The notes under the pieces are model-generated. The model did not search any database. It was not told where the DNA came from and saw only the letters and a list, made by a program, of their open reading frames with translations. From Gammaproteobacteria bacterium (lineage in GTDB: Bacteria; Pseudomonadota; Gammaproteobacteria; Pseudomonadales; Pseudohongiellaceae): a DNA stretch of 64,000 bases. How positions within the stretch are numbered: position 1 is the first letter of the stretch; the number at the start of each line of letters is the position of its first letter. The stretch spans positions 1 through 64,000 of the forward strand of contig JAQWPL010000018.1 of assembly GCA_029245395.1 (NCBI GenBank), given 5' to 3'. This document shows positions 25,830 through 34,026 of this stretch, piece by piece. The position numbers and the translations under genes are program-made.

Positions 25830-26639
25830 ATGAAGACAGCGATATTACATCGTACATTGTTGATTTTACTTGGCGGCAGTTTGTTCTGGCAGCCGGTGCT
25901 GGCACAGGACACGCCTGACTGGAGTGGCGTCTGGGGTATGCAGGGAGGCACCATCTTCGACCAGGCTACTAGAACCGGTGAAGGTGGCTCCACTACACCT
26001 GGCGTTCGTGAACATCCCCCCTATAACGAGGAATTTGAGGCTATATACCTGGCCAACCTGGCCTTGCGTGATGCAGGTGTGTTTCCAGACCCTAATTCCT
26101 ACTGCGGTATTCCTACCGGCTTTCCCCGGTTGATGAACTTGCCTGATGTCTACGAATTTGCTGTAACTGACAAGCAAGTCTGGATCATTTCTGAAAATGG
26201 TCCCAATATAATGCGTATTTATACCGATGGCAGAACACAGCCACCTGCCGATGATTTATGGCCAACACATACCGGGAGCTCGGTTGGACACTGGGAGGGT
26301 GATACCCTGGTTTTTGAAACCCTCAGTCTGCACAGTTCTGAAGGTGGTACTACTATTATAGACCGAACGGGTTTGCAACTCAGTGATGCGGCTCGAATCG
26401 TGACTCGCATGGGTATTAATGCTGACGGTCAAATGCAAGCCCAGATGACTATTGAAGATGCCAAGGCATTAACGGCTCCCTGGGTAGTGACCAAGCAATA
26501 CCGTAAACTGCCTGAAGGGACACGGGTGTTTGATTACGCCTGCAATGAAAATAACCGCAATCCCATCGATCCGAATACTGGTTGGACCTACACCATTGGT
26601 CCAGACGGTCAGATTATGGACATTAATCCAGGGCAATAG
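25830..26639 (+). CDS. Exported paralogue of the DUF6152-associated family (C-terminal half type)
   Basis: A 269-residue secreted protein starting at MKTAILHRT; the Met at 25812 is in frame but less likely. Signal peptide ends at PVLAQDTPDW. DWSGVWGMQGG is typical of this family's N-terminus. The core has RIYTDGRTQPPADDLWPTHT and SSVGHWEGDTLVFETLSL, the same GHWEGDTLV motif seen at 4304, 22752 and 27107. It is followed 19 bp later by a DUF6152 gene, so the two halves found fused elsewhere are here separate adjacent genes. Confidence 0.75.
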   Translation: MKTAILHRTLLILLGGSLFWQPVLAQDTPDWSGVWGMQGGTIFDQATRTGEGGSTTPGVREHPPYNEEFEAIYLANLALRDAGVFPDPNSYCGIPTGFPRLMNLPDVYEFAVTDKQVWIISENGPNIMRIYTDGRTQPPADDLWPTHTGSSVGHWEGDTLVFETLSLHSSEGGTTIIDRTGLQLSDAARIVTRMGINADGQMQAQMTIEDAKALTAPWVVTKQYRKLPEGTRVFDYACNENNRNPIDPNTGWTYTIGPDGQIMDINPGQ

Positions 26640-26658
26640 CCTAGAGGAGAATGCAAGC

Positions 26659-27021
26659 ATGAAAACAAAACTGCTTCTTGTTCTGACATTACTTGTTACA
26701 GCACAAGCATCCGCTCATCATTCAAACGCCATGTTTGAAAGGGAAAGGACCATTGAGCTCGTAGGTCAAGTCGAGGAATTCCAGTTCACCAATCCTCATA
26801 CCTGGATTCAGGTAAATGTGGCGGATGAAAACGGTGACCTTGTAGAATGGAGCATTGAGTGGGGTAGTCCTAATCAACTGGGGCGTCAGGGTATCAGACC
26901 TTCGACATTTCCCCCTGGAAAGGATGTTGTGATTAAGACGCGGCCAATGGTGGATGGCTCGCCTGGAGGATTGTTTGTGGGCGCCAGGTTTTCTGATGGC
27001 GAAACGATTGGCCGTTGGTAA
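26659..27021 (+). CDS. DUF6152 family protein (stand-alone)
   Basis: A 120-residue exported protein starting at MKTKLLLVL with AGAGGAGA upstream. The signal peptide ends at ASAHHSN. The mature part is a single DUF6152 domain: HHSNAMFERERTIELVGQVE, then FTNPHTWIQV and GKDVVIKTRPMVDGSPGG. It occurs between two GHWEGDTLV-type genes and matches the N-terminal half of the long proteins at 4304 and 22752. Function unknown. Confidence 0.85.
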   Translation: MKTKLLLVLTLLVTAQASAHHSNAMFERERTIELVGQVEEFQFTNPHTWIQVNVADENGDLVEWSIEWGSPNQLGRQGIRPSTFPPGKDVVIKTRPMVDGSPGGLFVGARFSDGETIGRW

Positions 27022-27041
27022 CAAATTTACTGAGAATAAAA

Positions 27042-27077
27042 ATTATACCCAGATAATCAGTAGGTATTGGGTATAAT
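27042..27077 (+). promoter_or_regulatory. 10-bp inverted repeat overlapping a TATAAT box
   Basis: ATTATACCCA (27042-27051) and TGGGTATAAT (27068-27077) are perfect complements 16 bases apart, 29 bp upstream of the next gene. The right arm ends in TATAAT, so the repeat could be an operator over the -10 box or a hairpin in the transcript. Confidence 0.5.
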
Positions 27078-27106
27078 CATTACGGATTTTCTTTAAGGGG
27101 AAAAAA

Positions 27107-27904
27107 ATGAACAAACTTTTATCCATTCCAGTATTAGCCATTACCCTGTTACTGGCAGGAAGTCTTTCAGCGCAGCCTCGCGGTGAAGACGGACCCAGAA
27201 CACCACCACCGCGTATGCCGGATGGGACCATCGACTTTGGTGGCGATGGTATTTGGAATTTGCCTTATGTCACTAATATCGCACAGAGAATGGTAGACAG
27301 AGACTTTGAAGCAGGTGAGCGCCCGCCATTCTTGCCTTGGGCACAAGCCATGTGGGCATACAACCGCTCCAACCTGGTGAAATATGATCCGGAAGGTTTC
27401 TGCCTGCCTCCTGGTGGTCCCCGCTCAATGGGGACACCCTATCCAGCAGAAATTGTGCAGAATCGTGATCGCATCTTCGTCATTTTTGAAGGCGGAGGTC
27501 ATGTCTGGCGCGAGATATACATGGATGGTCGCGAGCATCCACCATTAGAAGAGCTTAATCCCACTTATTTCGGGCATTCAATTGGTCATTGGGAAGGTGA
27601 TACTCTTGTTGTTGATTCTGTTTCCTTCAATGAGAAGACCTGGATCGATTACAATGGTCATCCTAAAACAGGGCAGTTGCATACTGTTGAATATTTCTCT
27701 CGCCCTTTCAAGGAAGTACTTCACTACGAAGCTGTTATTGATGATCCAGGTGCCTATTCAGAACCCTGGAGAGTCGGATGGGATATCAACTGGACAGAAG
27801 GTCAGGAATTGCAGGATTATGTTTGTCAGGAAAACAACAAATATATGCTTGATCTGACTGACGATTACGGCAATCCCTTTTTTGAAAAATCCTCGGGTTT
27901 ATAA
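27107..27904 (+). CDS. Exported paralogue of the DUF6152-associated family (C-terminal half type)
   Basis: A 265-residue secreted protein with AAGGGG upstream and a signal peptide ending near LSAQPRG. A proline-rich stretch (RTPPPRMPDG) is followed by IDFGGDGIWNLP, then IYMDGREHPPLEELNPTY and GHSIGHWEGDTLVVDSVSF. The end has CQENNKYMLD, comparable with CNENNRNP in the 25830 protein. It is the fourth GHWEGDTLV-type protein in the window. Function unknown. Confidence 0.75.
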   Translation: MNKLLSIPVLAITLLLAGSLSAQPRGEDGPRTPPPRMPDGTIDFGGDGIWNLPYVTNIAQRMVDRDFEAGERPPFLPWAQAMWAYNRSNLVKYDPEGFCLPPGGPRSMGTPYPAEIVQNRDRIFVIFEGGGHVWREIYMDGREHPPLEELNPTYFGHSIGHWEGDTLVVDSVSFNEKTWIDYNGHPKTGQLHTVEYFSRPFKEVLHYEAVIDDPGAYSEPWRVGWDINWTEGQELQDYVCQENNKYMLDLTDDYGNPFFEKSSGL

Positions 27905-27914
27905 ACCTGGTTGA

Positions 27915-28607
27915 TTAAATTGATGGCATGGCCGGGGAAACCTGAGTATAGATTTCCCCGGGCACTGCCAGATCATCAAATAGTAACTCCCCACAATATG
28001 CCGGCCCCTCGGCAATAATCTGACCGAGTTTCCTGCCGATAAATGTCACCGTGATATTTGCCCTGATGGCATTGCCAAGGACAGAACCGGTATCACTGCA
28101 AAGACCAGACGGGATATCTACAGCTAGAACAGGCCAACCACTGTTGTTGATTACATCAATGGCTTTCTCATAATCCTCCCTGACAGCCCCTGTGAGACCT
28201 GTTCCAAGCAGGGCGTCGACCATCACAGCCGGCTTGGAAAGCGCGATTATCTCAGACGGGTTTAATTCAGAAAAAGGAATAGTGCGAACGCCATTTTCCT
28301 CTGCCAGCAAAAAGGCCTTAAGTGCATCATTCTTTAGAGCATTTGGATTTCCCAGCGCGATGACCAAGGCTTCCATGCCGTTTTGTTTAGCCAGTGCCGA
28401 GATGACATATCCATCACCCCCGTTGTTGCCACTGCCACAAAAACACACAACCATTCGCGTGTCTGGCCATGTAGTCTTGATGGTATTAAAGGCCGCAAGA
28501 CCGGCGCGTTGCATCAGGATAAAGCCTGGAATGCCATGTTGCTCTATAGCAAGGCGATCCAGTTCACGGACATCTGCAGCCAGGTAATAGTTTGGACTTA
28601 TTGCCAT
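27915..28607 (-). CDS. nnrE: NAD(P)H-hydrate epimerase (stand-alone YjeF N-terminal domain)
   Basis: A 230-residue protein that epimerises damaged NAD(P)H hydrate so the partner dehydratase can repair it. Visible: ELDRLAIEQHGIPGFILMQR near residue 15-34, FCGSGNNGGDGYV near 56-68, MVDALLGTGLTG near 128-139 and AVDIPSGLCSDTG near 160-172. In most proteobacteria this domain is fused to the NnrD dehydratase in a protein of about 500 residues. Here it stops right at the usual domain boundary and no dehydratase is nearby. It is 12 bp downstream of the SIMPL gene and probably co-transcribed. Confidence 0.9.
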   Translation of the reverse strand: MAISPNYYLAADVRELDRLAIEQHGIPGFILMQRAGLAAFNTIKTTWPDTRMVVCFCGSGNNGGDGYVISALAKQNGMEALVIALGNPNALKNDALKAFLLAEENGVRTIPFSELNPSEIIALSKPAVMVDALLGTGLTGAVREDYEKAIDVINNSGWPVLAVDIPSGLCSDTGSVLGNAIRANITVTFIGRKLGQIIAEGPAYCGELLFDDLAVPGEIYTQVSPAMPSI

Positions 28608-28619
28608 TGAGTTCTGAGC

Positions 28620-29369
28620 TTAGGGAGATAAAAGCGCACGAGCGTTTACGGTCACACTAACCTGGGTTTCACCAGGTTCTGCCACTGGTACAGCCATTGC
28701 AGTATCAAGCGAACGAAATTCTGCCATGGCGACACGTCCATCAAAAAAATTCTGACTGCCGTTGATATTGACTTCAACCAGTTCAGCGTTCTCCTTTCCC
28801 AGTGTGACTGCAACCCGATCTGCACGAACCTGCAGTTGTAGTAGAGCAGCATCCAGCAACTCATCAGCATGTTGCTGATATCTGTCACCGGAAAGACTGT
28901 AATTCATGTTACTGACAGTGAGCCCAGACTGCTGTATGCGTGCTGTGACGACTAGCAGGGCCTCACTGTTCATACTCTGCATCTGAATATTTTGCTGAGC
29001 CCTCCAGGATGAATTGGTGGGATTTCTTGATAACCCTTGCTGCTGAACTCTGTATACATTGTATTGCTGGATTGAATACTCGATATTATTTGTGCCTTCC
29101 AGAATGTCTCTTGCTTCTCGAATTGCCTGGTTTACTTCATTCTGTAAGTCAGTGCTATCTCTGCCCTCAACTGAAAACTGCATAGCAACATTCAAGGTAT
29201 CTTGCTCCACACTCACTTGCTCAGTGGCATTAAGGTTGAGAATTAGTTGTCCTAGTTCAAGAACAGCCAGGTCAAATGTATTCTGTGCCTGCAAAGGCAG
29301 TGAAATAAACAGGGCGGATAATGCTGAAAATATTAACTCAATAGGAAAACGTGGTGTGCGATTTGTCAT
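28620..29369 (-). CDS. SIMPL domain-containing exported protein
   Basis: A 249-residue secreted protein. After the signal peptide (LPLQAQNTF) it has the SIMPL/DUF541 pattern: LNATEQVSVEQDTLNVAMQF, a helix with NEVNQAIREARDIL, YSIQQYNVYRVQ, then YQQHADELLDAALLQLQVRA and a final strand VSVTVNARALLSP. The family occurs in Gram-negative envelopes with no settled function. It is followed by nnrE. Confidence 0.8.
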   Translation of the reverse strand: MTNRTPRFPIELIFSALSALFISLPLQAQNTFDLAVLELGQLILNLNATEQVSVEQDTLNVAMQFSVEGRDSTDLQNEVNQAIREARDILEGTNNIEYSIQQYNVYRVQQQGLSRNPTNSSWRAQQNIQMQSMNSEALLVVTARIQQSGLTVSNMNYSLSGDRYQQHADELLDAALLQLQVRADRVAVTLGKENAELVEVNINGSQNFFDGRVAMAEFRSLDTAMAVPVAEPGETQVSVTVNARALLSP

Positions 29370-29466
29370 ATTAGATTCTCATCGAAAATTAATTGTTCCC
29401 AGTGTGATATCAGCATGATGAATAATAACTTAACTGGGGGTTTTATAGAGAGACAAAAAATTGAGA

Positions 29467-29498
29467 CAAAAAAAGAGCCGGCATGCCGGCTCTTTTTG
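29467..29498 (-). terminator. Rho-independent terminator after the cytochrome c gene
   Basis: A GAGCCGGC / GCCGGCTC stem (loop AT within GCATGC) is flanked by an A-run and a T-run, so it can work in both directions. It sits 31 bp past the cytochrome stop on the minus strand. Confidence 0.88.
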
Positions 29499-29528
29499 TA
29501 GCTCTTAGTTTAGCTAGGAAACTCAGGA

Positions 29529-30878
29529 TCACTTCATCCGCAAGACATAAATATCATCATTGCGTGTGGGGTCTGTCGCTTCCCTCACTTCGCTGACTTG
29601 AGCTGTCGAGACAGCTGCCGCATCATGACCCCATGCTGAGCGAATATAGGTAATTACATCAGCAATTTCATCATCACTGAGTAGTTGGCGGAAGTAGGGC
29701 ATGTCGTTGACATCCGGACCTTCCTCGGCAATGACGCGTAATGAACCATTCAGTGTGATGTTGATAAGAGAGCTCGGATCAGGATCCATGATGACCGCGT
29801 TGCCCGCCAGAGGTGGCTGATAAGGATAGTAACCCTGGCCGCTGGTGGCATGACAGTTTGAGCAATATTCATAATAAACCTGAGAGCCGGTTGCACTGAA
29901 ATCCAGTCCGATCAGTTGTTCAGTATCACTGTTGTCGTAACTCCATTGCGTCACATTGACTTCCACTACTGGTGGCAAGGATTTCATATACACGGCCATG
30001 GCTCGCAGGTCAGCATCGCTCATGTGCTGGGTGCTATTATTGATTACTTCTACCATGGTGCCGAAGGCTGTGCCGAAACGGTTGTGTCCTGATCCTAAAA
30101 ATTCAGCCACGTCATCTTCTGTCCAACGACCAAGGCCGCTGTTGATATCACCGTTAAGGCTGGAAGCCGACCAGTGATCCAGAGGCGCGCCAGCCAGGAA
30201 ATCCGAATCTCCTTCATCGAGGCCTTTTTCCTGTAGCATCAATCCGCGTGGGGTGTGGCATGCGCCGCAATGACCCAGACCCTGTGTCAGGTAAGCGCCA
30301 CGGTTCCAGTCATCGCTCTGGTTTGTATCAGGCTCATAGGGATCTGCATCCATAGTAAGCAGATTCCAGATTCCCATGCCCAGTCTTGCTGAATCTTTCC
30401 AGCCTGGAATTTCAGCAGGCTGATTGGCCAGGTTTACTGGCTCAACTTCATTCATGAAGAAATCATACAGTGCCAGCATGTCCTGTTCAGACATCTTGGC
30501 ATAGGAAGGGTAAGGCATAGCTGGGTACATGCGCTGGCCATCCTTTTTCACGCCAAATCGCATGGCACGGTCAAATTCGTCAAAACTGTAGTTGCCAATT
30601 CCTGTTTCAGGATCGGGCGTGATGTTGGTGGTATACAGGTTGCCCATAAGTGGCACAGCCATTTTTAGACCGCCAGCCAGAGGCTCGCCTTCCAGGATGG
30701 TGTGACAGGCAACGCAATTGCCAAGCCTGGCTACATACTCACCATGAGAAATTCCGGCTGCTGCGGCCTGAGCAGTACTGTCGGTTGCATAGGTGGATTC
30801 GGTAGTAACAGCTCCGGAATCACATCCAATGACAAATGCTGAAAAGAGGCTAATTGCCAGCAACTTTCTGTATTTCAT
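29529..30878 (-). CDS. Triheme cytochrome c, alcohol dehydrogenase subunit-like, lipoprotein
   Basis: A 449-residue exported cytochrome with AGGGGA upstream and lipobox FVIGC (Cys19). Three haem-binding sites are visible: CVACH near residue 55, CGACH near 204 and CSNCH near 339, with Met-containing segments after each. The three-domain plan resembles the cytochrome subunit of membrane alcohol, aldehyde or gluconate dehydrogenases. No catalytic dehydrogenase subunit is adjacent, so its electron donor is unknown. Its own terminator and an upstream gap indicate a single-gene transcript. Confidence 0.88.
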   Translation of the reverse strand: MKYRKLLAISLFSAFVIGCDSGAVTTESTYATDSTAQAAAAGISHGEYVARLGNCVACHTILEGEPLAGGLKMAVPLMGNLYTTNITPDPETGIGNYSFDEFDRAMRFGVKKDGQRMYPAMPYPSYAKMSEQDMLALYDFFMNEVEPVNLANQPAEIPGWKDSARLGMGIWNLLTMDADPYEPDTNQSDDWNRGAYLTQGLGHCGACHTPRGLMLQEKGLDEGDSDFLAGAPLDHWSASSLNGDINSGLGRWTEDDVAEFLGSGHNRFGTAFGTMVEVINNSTQHMSDADLRAMAVYMKSLPPVVEVNVTQWSYDNSDTEQLIGLDFSATGSQVYYEYCSNCHATSGQGYYPYQPPLAGNAVIMDPDPSSLINITLNGSLRVIAEEGPDVNDMPYFRQLLSDDEIADVITYIRSAWGHDAAAVSTAQVSEVREATDPTRNDDIYVLRMK

Positions 30879-31052
30879 AATTTTCCCCTGAGGTGATTAT
30901 TGTTATAGGTGCGAGCTGAAGCAGATTACCACTATCAAGGAAAAAATAACATCTCTGGAAGCGTTAGAAAACGTGGGCTGAAGGCAAAAATCAACAATGG
31001 GTTTCGCCATATAGAGATATCTTCTATGCTTGTAGTCAATCCACATTGAGAA

Positions 31053-31070
31053 TGTTGTAGATACAACATT
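31053..31070 (+). promoter_or_regulatory. 18-bp palindrome upstream of the hydroxyacid dehydrogenase gene
   Basis: ATGTTGTA-GA-TACAACAT is a perfect palindrome 25 bp before the start codon. The TTGT..ACAA core and position suggest an operator for a dimeric repressor, for example of the GntR type, though the family cannot be fixed from the site. Confidence 0.55.
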
Positions 31071-31095
31071 TCGCAAGCATTTGAGGAGCCCTGGA

Positions 31096-32064
31096 TTGAG
31101 CAAGCCCAAAGTATTACTTACCCGCCGTTGGCCAGAAGCTGTTGAAAAAGCCATGGCCAGCAGTTTCAACGTCACACTGAACAAAAATGACAAAGCCATT
31201 ACAGCGGCGGAGCTTGAACAGGCCCTTCATGACTACGATGCAATTTGTCCAAGTGTCACTAACAGTATGCCGGAATCGATGTTCAAGGCTGAGTCCTTTA
31301 AAACCCGCATCATTGGCAATTACGGTGTCGGCTATAACCATTTAGCGGTAGACGCCGCAAAATCCAGGGGCATAATAGTGACTAATACCCCTGATGTACT
31401 CACGGATGCCACGGCGGACCTCGCCATGACTCTCTTATTGATGTTGGCTCGCAGGGCGGGGGAAGGGGAAAGGCAGGTACGGGCTGGAAAATGGGACGGC
31501 TGGTATCCTACGCATCTCATGGGCACTCAGGTAACTGGAAAAACCCTTGGCATTGTCGGTATGGGACGCATTGGGCAGGCTATGGCGGAAAAAGCCCATT
31601 TCGGTTTCGGCATGCGCATCCTGTACCACAATCGCAAAGCGATTCCTGAATCTAAAGAAAGGGAATTACAGGCAGAGTACTGTACCGAGTTGACCTGGTT
31701 GTTGAGTAAAGCGGATTTTGTTGCCGTACATTGCCCAAGCAGTCCGTTGACCCGACATATGATTAATGAAAAAACTCTGGCATACATGCGACCAAATGCC
31801 TATCTCATCAATACCTCAAGGGGTGATGTCGTAGATGAGAAAGCACTGATTAAATTTCTGAGCAAAGGCCTGATTGCCGGGGCGGGGCTTGATGTATATG
31901 AACACGAGCCAGTAGTGCCAGAAGAGCTTGTTGCCATGGACAACGTAGTGCTTCTACCGCATCTAGGCAGCGCAACGGAAGAAACCCGAGTTGCCATGGG
32001 TATGCGTGTGTTGGGCAACCTGAATGCTTTTTTTAACGGTGAAGAGCCGCCTGACATGCTTTAA
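31096..32064 (+). CDS. D-2-hydroxyacid dehydrogenase (glyoxylate/hydroxypyruvate reductase type)
   Basis: A 322-residue NAD(P)-dependent dehydrogenase. The TTG start at 31096 (reading SKPKVLLTRRWP) is chosen because GAGGAG lies 7 bases upstream. Motifs: substrate loop GNYGVGYNHL near residue 73, nucleotide-binding GIVGMGRIGQAMA near 150-162, catalytic Arg in NTSRGD near 235, Glu in DVYEHEP near 264 and His in LLPHLGSA near 282. It resembles D-glycerate dehydrogenase and glyoxylate reductase more than SerA, which has its own gene at 39970. An 18-bp palindrome precedes it. Confidence 0.9.
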   Translation: MSKPKVLLTRRWPEAVEKAMASSFNVTLNKNDKAITAAELEQALHDYDAICPSVTNSMPESMFKAESFKTRIIGNYGVGYNHLAVDAAKSRGIIVTNTPDVLTDATADLAMTLLLMLARRAGEGERQVRAGKWDGWYPTHLMGTQVTGKTLGIVGMGRIGQAMAEKAHFGFGMRILYHNRKAIPESKERELQAEYCTELTWLLSKADFVAVHCPSSPLTRHMINEKTLAYMRPNAYLINTSRGDVVDEKALIKFLSKGLIAGAGLDVYEHEPVVPEELVAMDNVVLLPHLGSATEETRVAMGMRVLGNLNAFFNGEEPPDML

Positions 32065-32231
32065 GATGTCAGCAGTCAATGTTCCCGTATTATTGGTACA
32101 TGCATCATTGTTGAAATCACTTCAGGTGTGGTTTACATTCGGAATCCGCTCGAGGAAAAGTGTTGGCCTTTGTTAGGCTAAACTCACTCCGTAAACAGGC
32201 AGGAAACGCAAGATATAACAGGGGACAGCCA

Positions 32232-32696
32232 ATGGCACAATCAAACTCACCATCTACTTCACAATCAGTGGAAGGCCAGGAAATACCTGTTATCGATCAC
32301 GAGTATGCTTTTTCCATGCGCATTGAAAGTGGCGGACATATTGAATTTCAGGGTCCCATGCGCAGCAGGACATTTGAGCCAGCTTCTGGCGGTGAAATCT
32401 GGGGCCCGAAACTGCAAGGCAGGGTGGTCCCACAAAGTGGCGCTGATTTTGCCAGTAACGAATTGATGGATGCCCACATGATGTTACAGGCAAGCGACGG
32501 CACCTGGATTTACATGAACCTGATTGGATACGAACATAGCAATACGGAAGATGAACAACCCTATTTCAGGGTTTCACCCTATTTTGACACGCCGTCTGGT
32601 CCCCATGAGTGGCTGAGCAAGACTGTGTTTATTGGAATGGGTGAGCGTTACCATAATCCTGACCACAACATCATTCATTTCCACGAAATCCTGTAA
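32232..32696 (+). CDS. DUF3237 family protein, first of two
   Basis: A 154-residue protein starting at MAQSNSPS after AGGGGACAG. The DUF3237 pattern is present: FSMRIESGGHIEFQGPMRS, FEPASGGEIWGPKLQG, RVVPQSGADF, DGTWIYMNLIGYEH and YFRVSPYFDT with GPHEWLSKTVFIGMGER. No signal peptide is obvious. DUF3237 proteins are small beta-barrels of unknown function. It is followed 57 bp later by a second, similar copy. Confidence 0.82.
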   Translation: MAQSNSPSTSQSVEGQEIPVIDHEYAFSMRIESGGHIEFQGPMRSRTFEPASGGEIWGPKLQGRVVPQSGADFASNELMDAHMMLQASDGTWIYMNLIGYEHSNTEDEQPYFRVSPYFDTPSGPHEWLSKTVFIGMGERYHNPDHNIIHFHEIL

Positions 32697-32753
32697 GCAC
32701 AGATTTATACGGTTAAAAACAGAAAAATACAGAAAAAATAGAGGGCAACTTAA

Positions 32754-33215
32754 ATGGCCGAATTACAGATACCGGGACTGGAACTTGAATACGCGTTTTC
32801 GGTCACCATGCAATTTGCCGAGCGAATTGACTTTCAGGGACCGCGTGGAGGCAAAGGGTATGTCCCGCCAGCTAGCGGTGAAGTGTATGGGCCTCTGCTC
32901 AAGGGTAGGGTTGTGCCATACAGTGGAGCTGACTACGCCATCTTCAATGACCTTAGCCAGGGCATAAAAGTAAATACCCATTACATGCTGGAAAGTGATG
33001 ACGGCCACTGGATCTATATCAATAACAAGGGCTATCTACACCGTTCACCGGATCCCGACAACCCCGGCCAGACTAAACTCTATTTCCGCTTCACGCCTTT
33101 TTTCGAATCACCTCATGGCCCTTATGAATGGATGTCCAGAACCATGATTGTCGGGACAGGTGAAAGGCTCACCAATCCTGACAGGTCACAATTTACCTAT
33201 TACCGGGTACTATAA
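32754..33215 (+). CDS. DUF3237 family protein, second of two
   Basis: A 153-residue paralogue of the preceding gene. Shared features are FSVTMQFAERIDFQGP, PASGEVYGPLLKGRVVPYSG, ADY, DDGHWIYINNKGYLHRSPD and YFRFTPFFESPHGPYEWMSR with VGTGERLTNPD. The stop codon is directly followed by the ATG of the next gene (TATAAATG), so the two are translationally linked. The pair probably arose by tandem duplication followed by divergence. Confidence 0.82.
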   Translation: MAELQIPGLELEYAFSVTMQFAERIDFQGPRGGKGYVPPASGEVYGPLLKGRVVPYSGADYAIFNDLSQGIKVNTHYMLESDDGHWIYINNKGYLHRSPDPDNPGQTKLYFRFTPFFESPHGPYEWMSRTMIVGTGERLTNPDRSQFTYYRVL

Positions 33216-33689
33216 ATGCCAAATTTATCAGGAAGTACGCGTAGAAATTTCCTGAAGCTGGTTTCAGCACTGGCTGGCTGCCTGCCGGTAGTCAATTTAA
33301 AAGCGGGTGATCACAGGCAGCTTTCTTCTCCATTGGCTTTCTATTTGGTCAAAAACCAGCATTCAGCAACGGGCGTGCAGGCTGAAACTATTGTGCTGGC
33401 TAATCCGGAAGTCAGCAATTTTACTGGCGATGGTTATTATCTTTACCCGGCGTGGGGCACTCCGGCCATATACAACGTCAGGCAAGACGTCATGAATGAA
33501 AAGCACAGTTTGGTTTTCTATTTTCCTGGCAGCAATAAACCCTTGTGGAAAATGGCAATATCCGAACAGGAAAGGCAATTTGGTGGCCGGGTGGAAGGCC
33601 TTGTAGAGAATATATCGCAACTGAAAAGGCTTAAAGTGGCCGGTATAACACTAAGAAATCTGACAGTCCCTGTCTTGCCTGATTACTGA
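33216..33689 (+). CDS. Hypothetical Tat-exported protein
   Basis: A 157-residue protein with a twin-arginine-like signal TRRNFLKLVSALAGCLPVV near residues 8-26. The mature part is strand-rich without a family I recognise (AFYLVKNQHSATGVQAETIV, GYYLYPAWGTPAIY, FYFPGSNKPLWKMAI). It starts immediately after the DUF3237 stop, so it belongs to the same transcript and may act with those proteins. A Cys in the signal end (LAGC) could also mark a lipoprotein. Confidence 0.6.
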   Translation: MPNLSGSTRRNFLKLVSALAGCLPVVNLKAGDHRQLSSPLAFYLVKNQHSATGVQAETIVLANPEVSNFTGDGYYLYPAWGTPAIYNVRQDVMNEKHSLVFYFPGSNKPLWKMAISEQERQFGGRVEGLVENISQLKRLKVAGITLRNLTVPVLPDY

Positions 33690-33709
33690 GATAAACAAAG
33701 GGAATGACA

Positions 33710-33943
33710 ATGAAAGCGATGATCAAAAAAGCAGGCATGGCTACCTTTTTGTGCTGTGCTTTACCTCTTCAATCTACTGTATTACTGGCAAGCGACTATG
33801 ATGAAATTACCGGCATCATAAATGTCAGTTGTCTTGAAGGAACAATCAACGGAACGTCAATTGGGCTTCCCTGCCTCTTGTCCATCCTTCACCCCGAAAT
33901 ACCTATTTGCTGCAAAAAAATCCCTGGTTCCAGGCAGAATTAA
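33710..33943 (+). CDS. Small exported cysteine-containing protein, unknown
   Basis: A 77-residue frame starting at the ATG at 33710, six bases after AAGGGA; the ATG at 33704 is in frame but too close to that site. The first 28 residues form a signal peptide (MATFLCCALPLQSTVLLAS). The mature peptide of about 50 residues has Cys residues at VSCLEG, LPCLLS and ICCKK. No family recognised. It follows the Tat protein by 20 bp, so it may end that operon. It is short and could be a degraded gene. Confidence 0.45.
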   Translation: MKAMIKKAGMATFLCCALPLQSTVLLASDYDEITGIINVSCLEGTINGTSIGLPCLLSILHPEIPICCKKIPGSRQN

Positions 33944-34026
33944 TACCGGCTCTGCGAGAAAAAATTAATAAATATATAAAAACAAATAGTTACGAATAAA
34001 TCCTGGTCATAAATTATTAATTTGGG

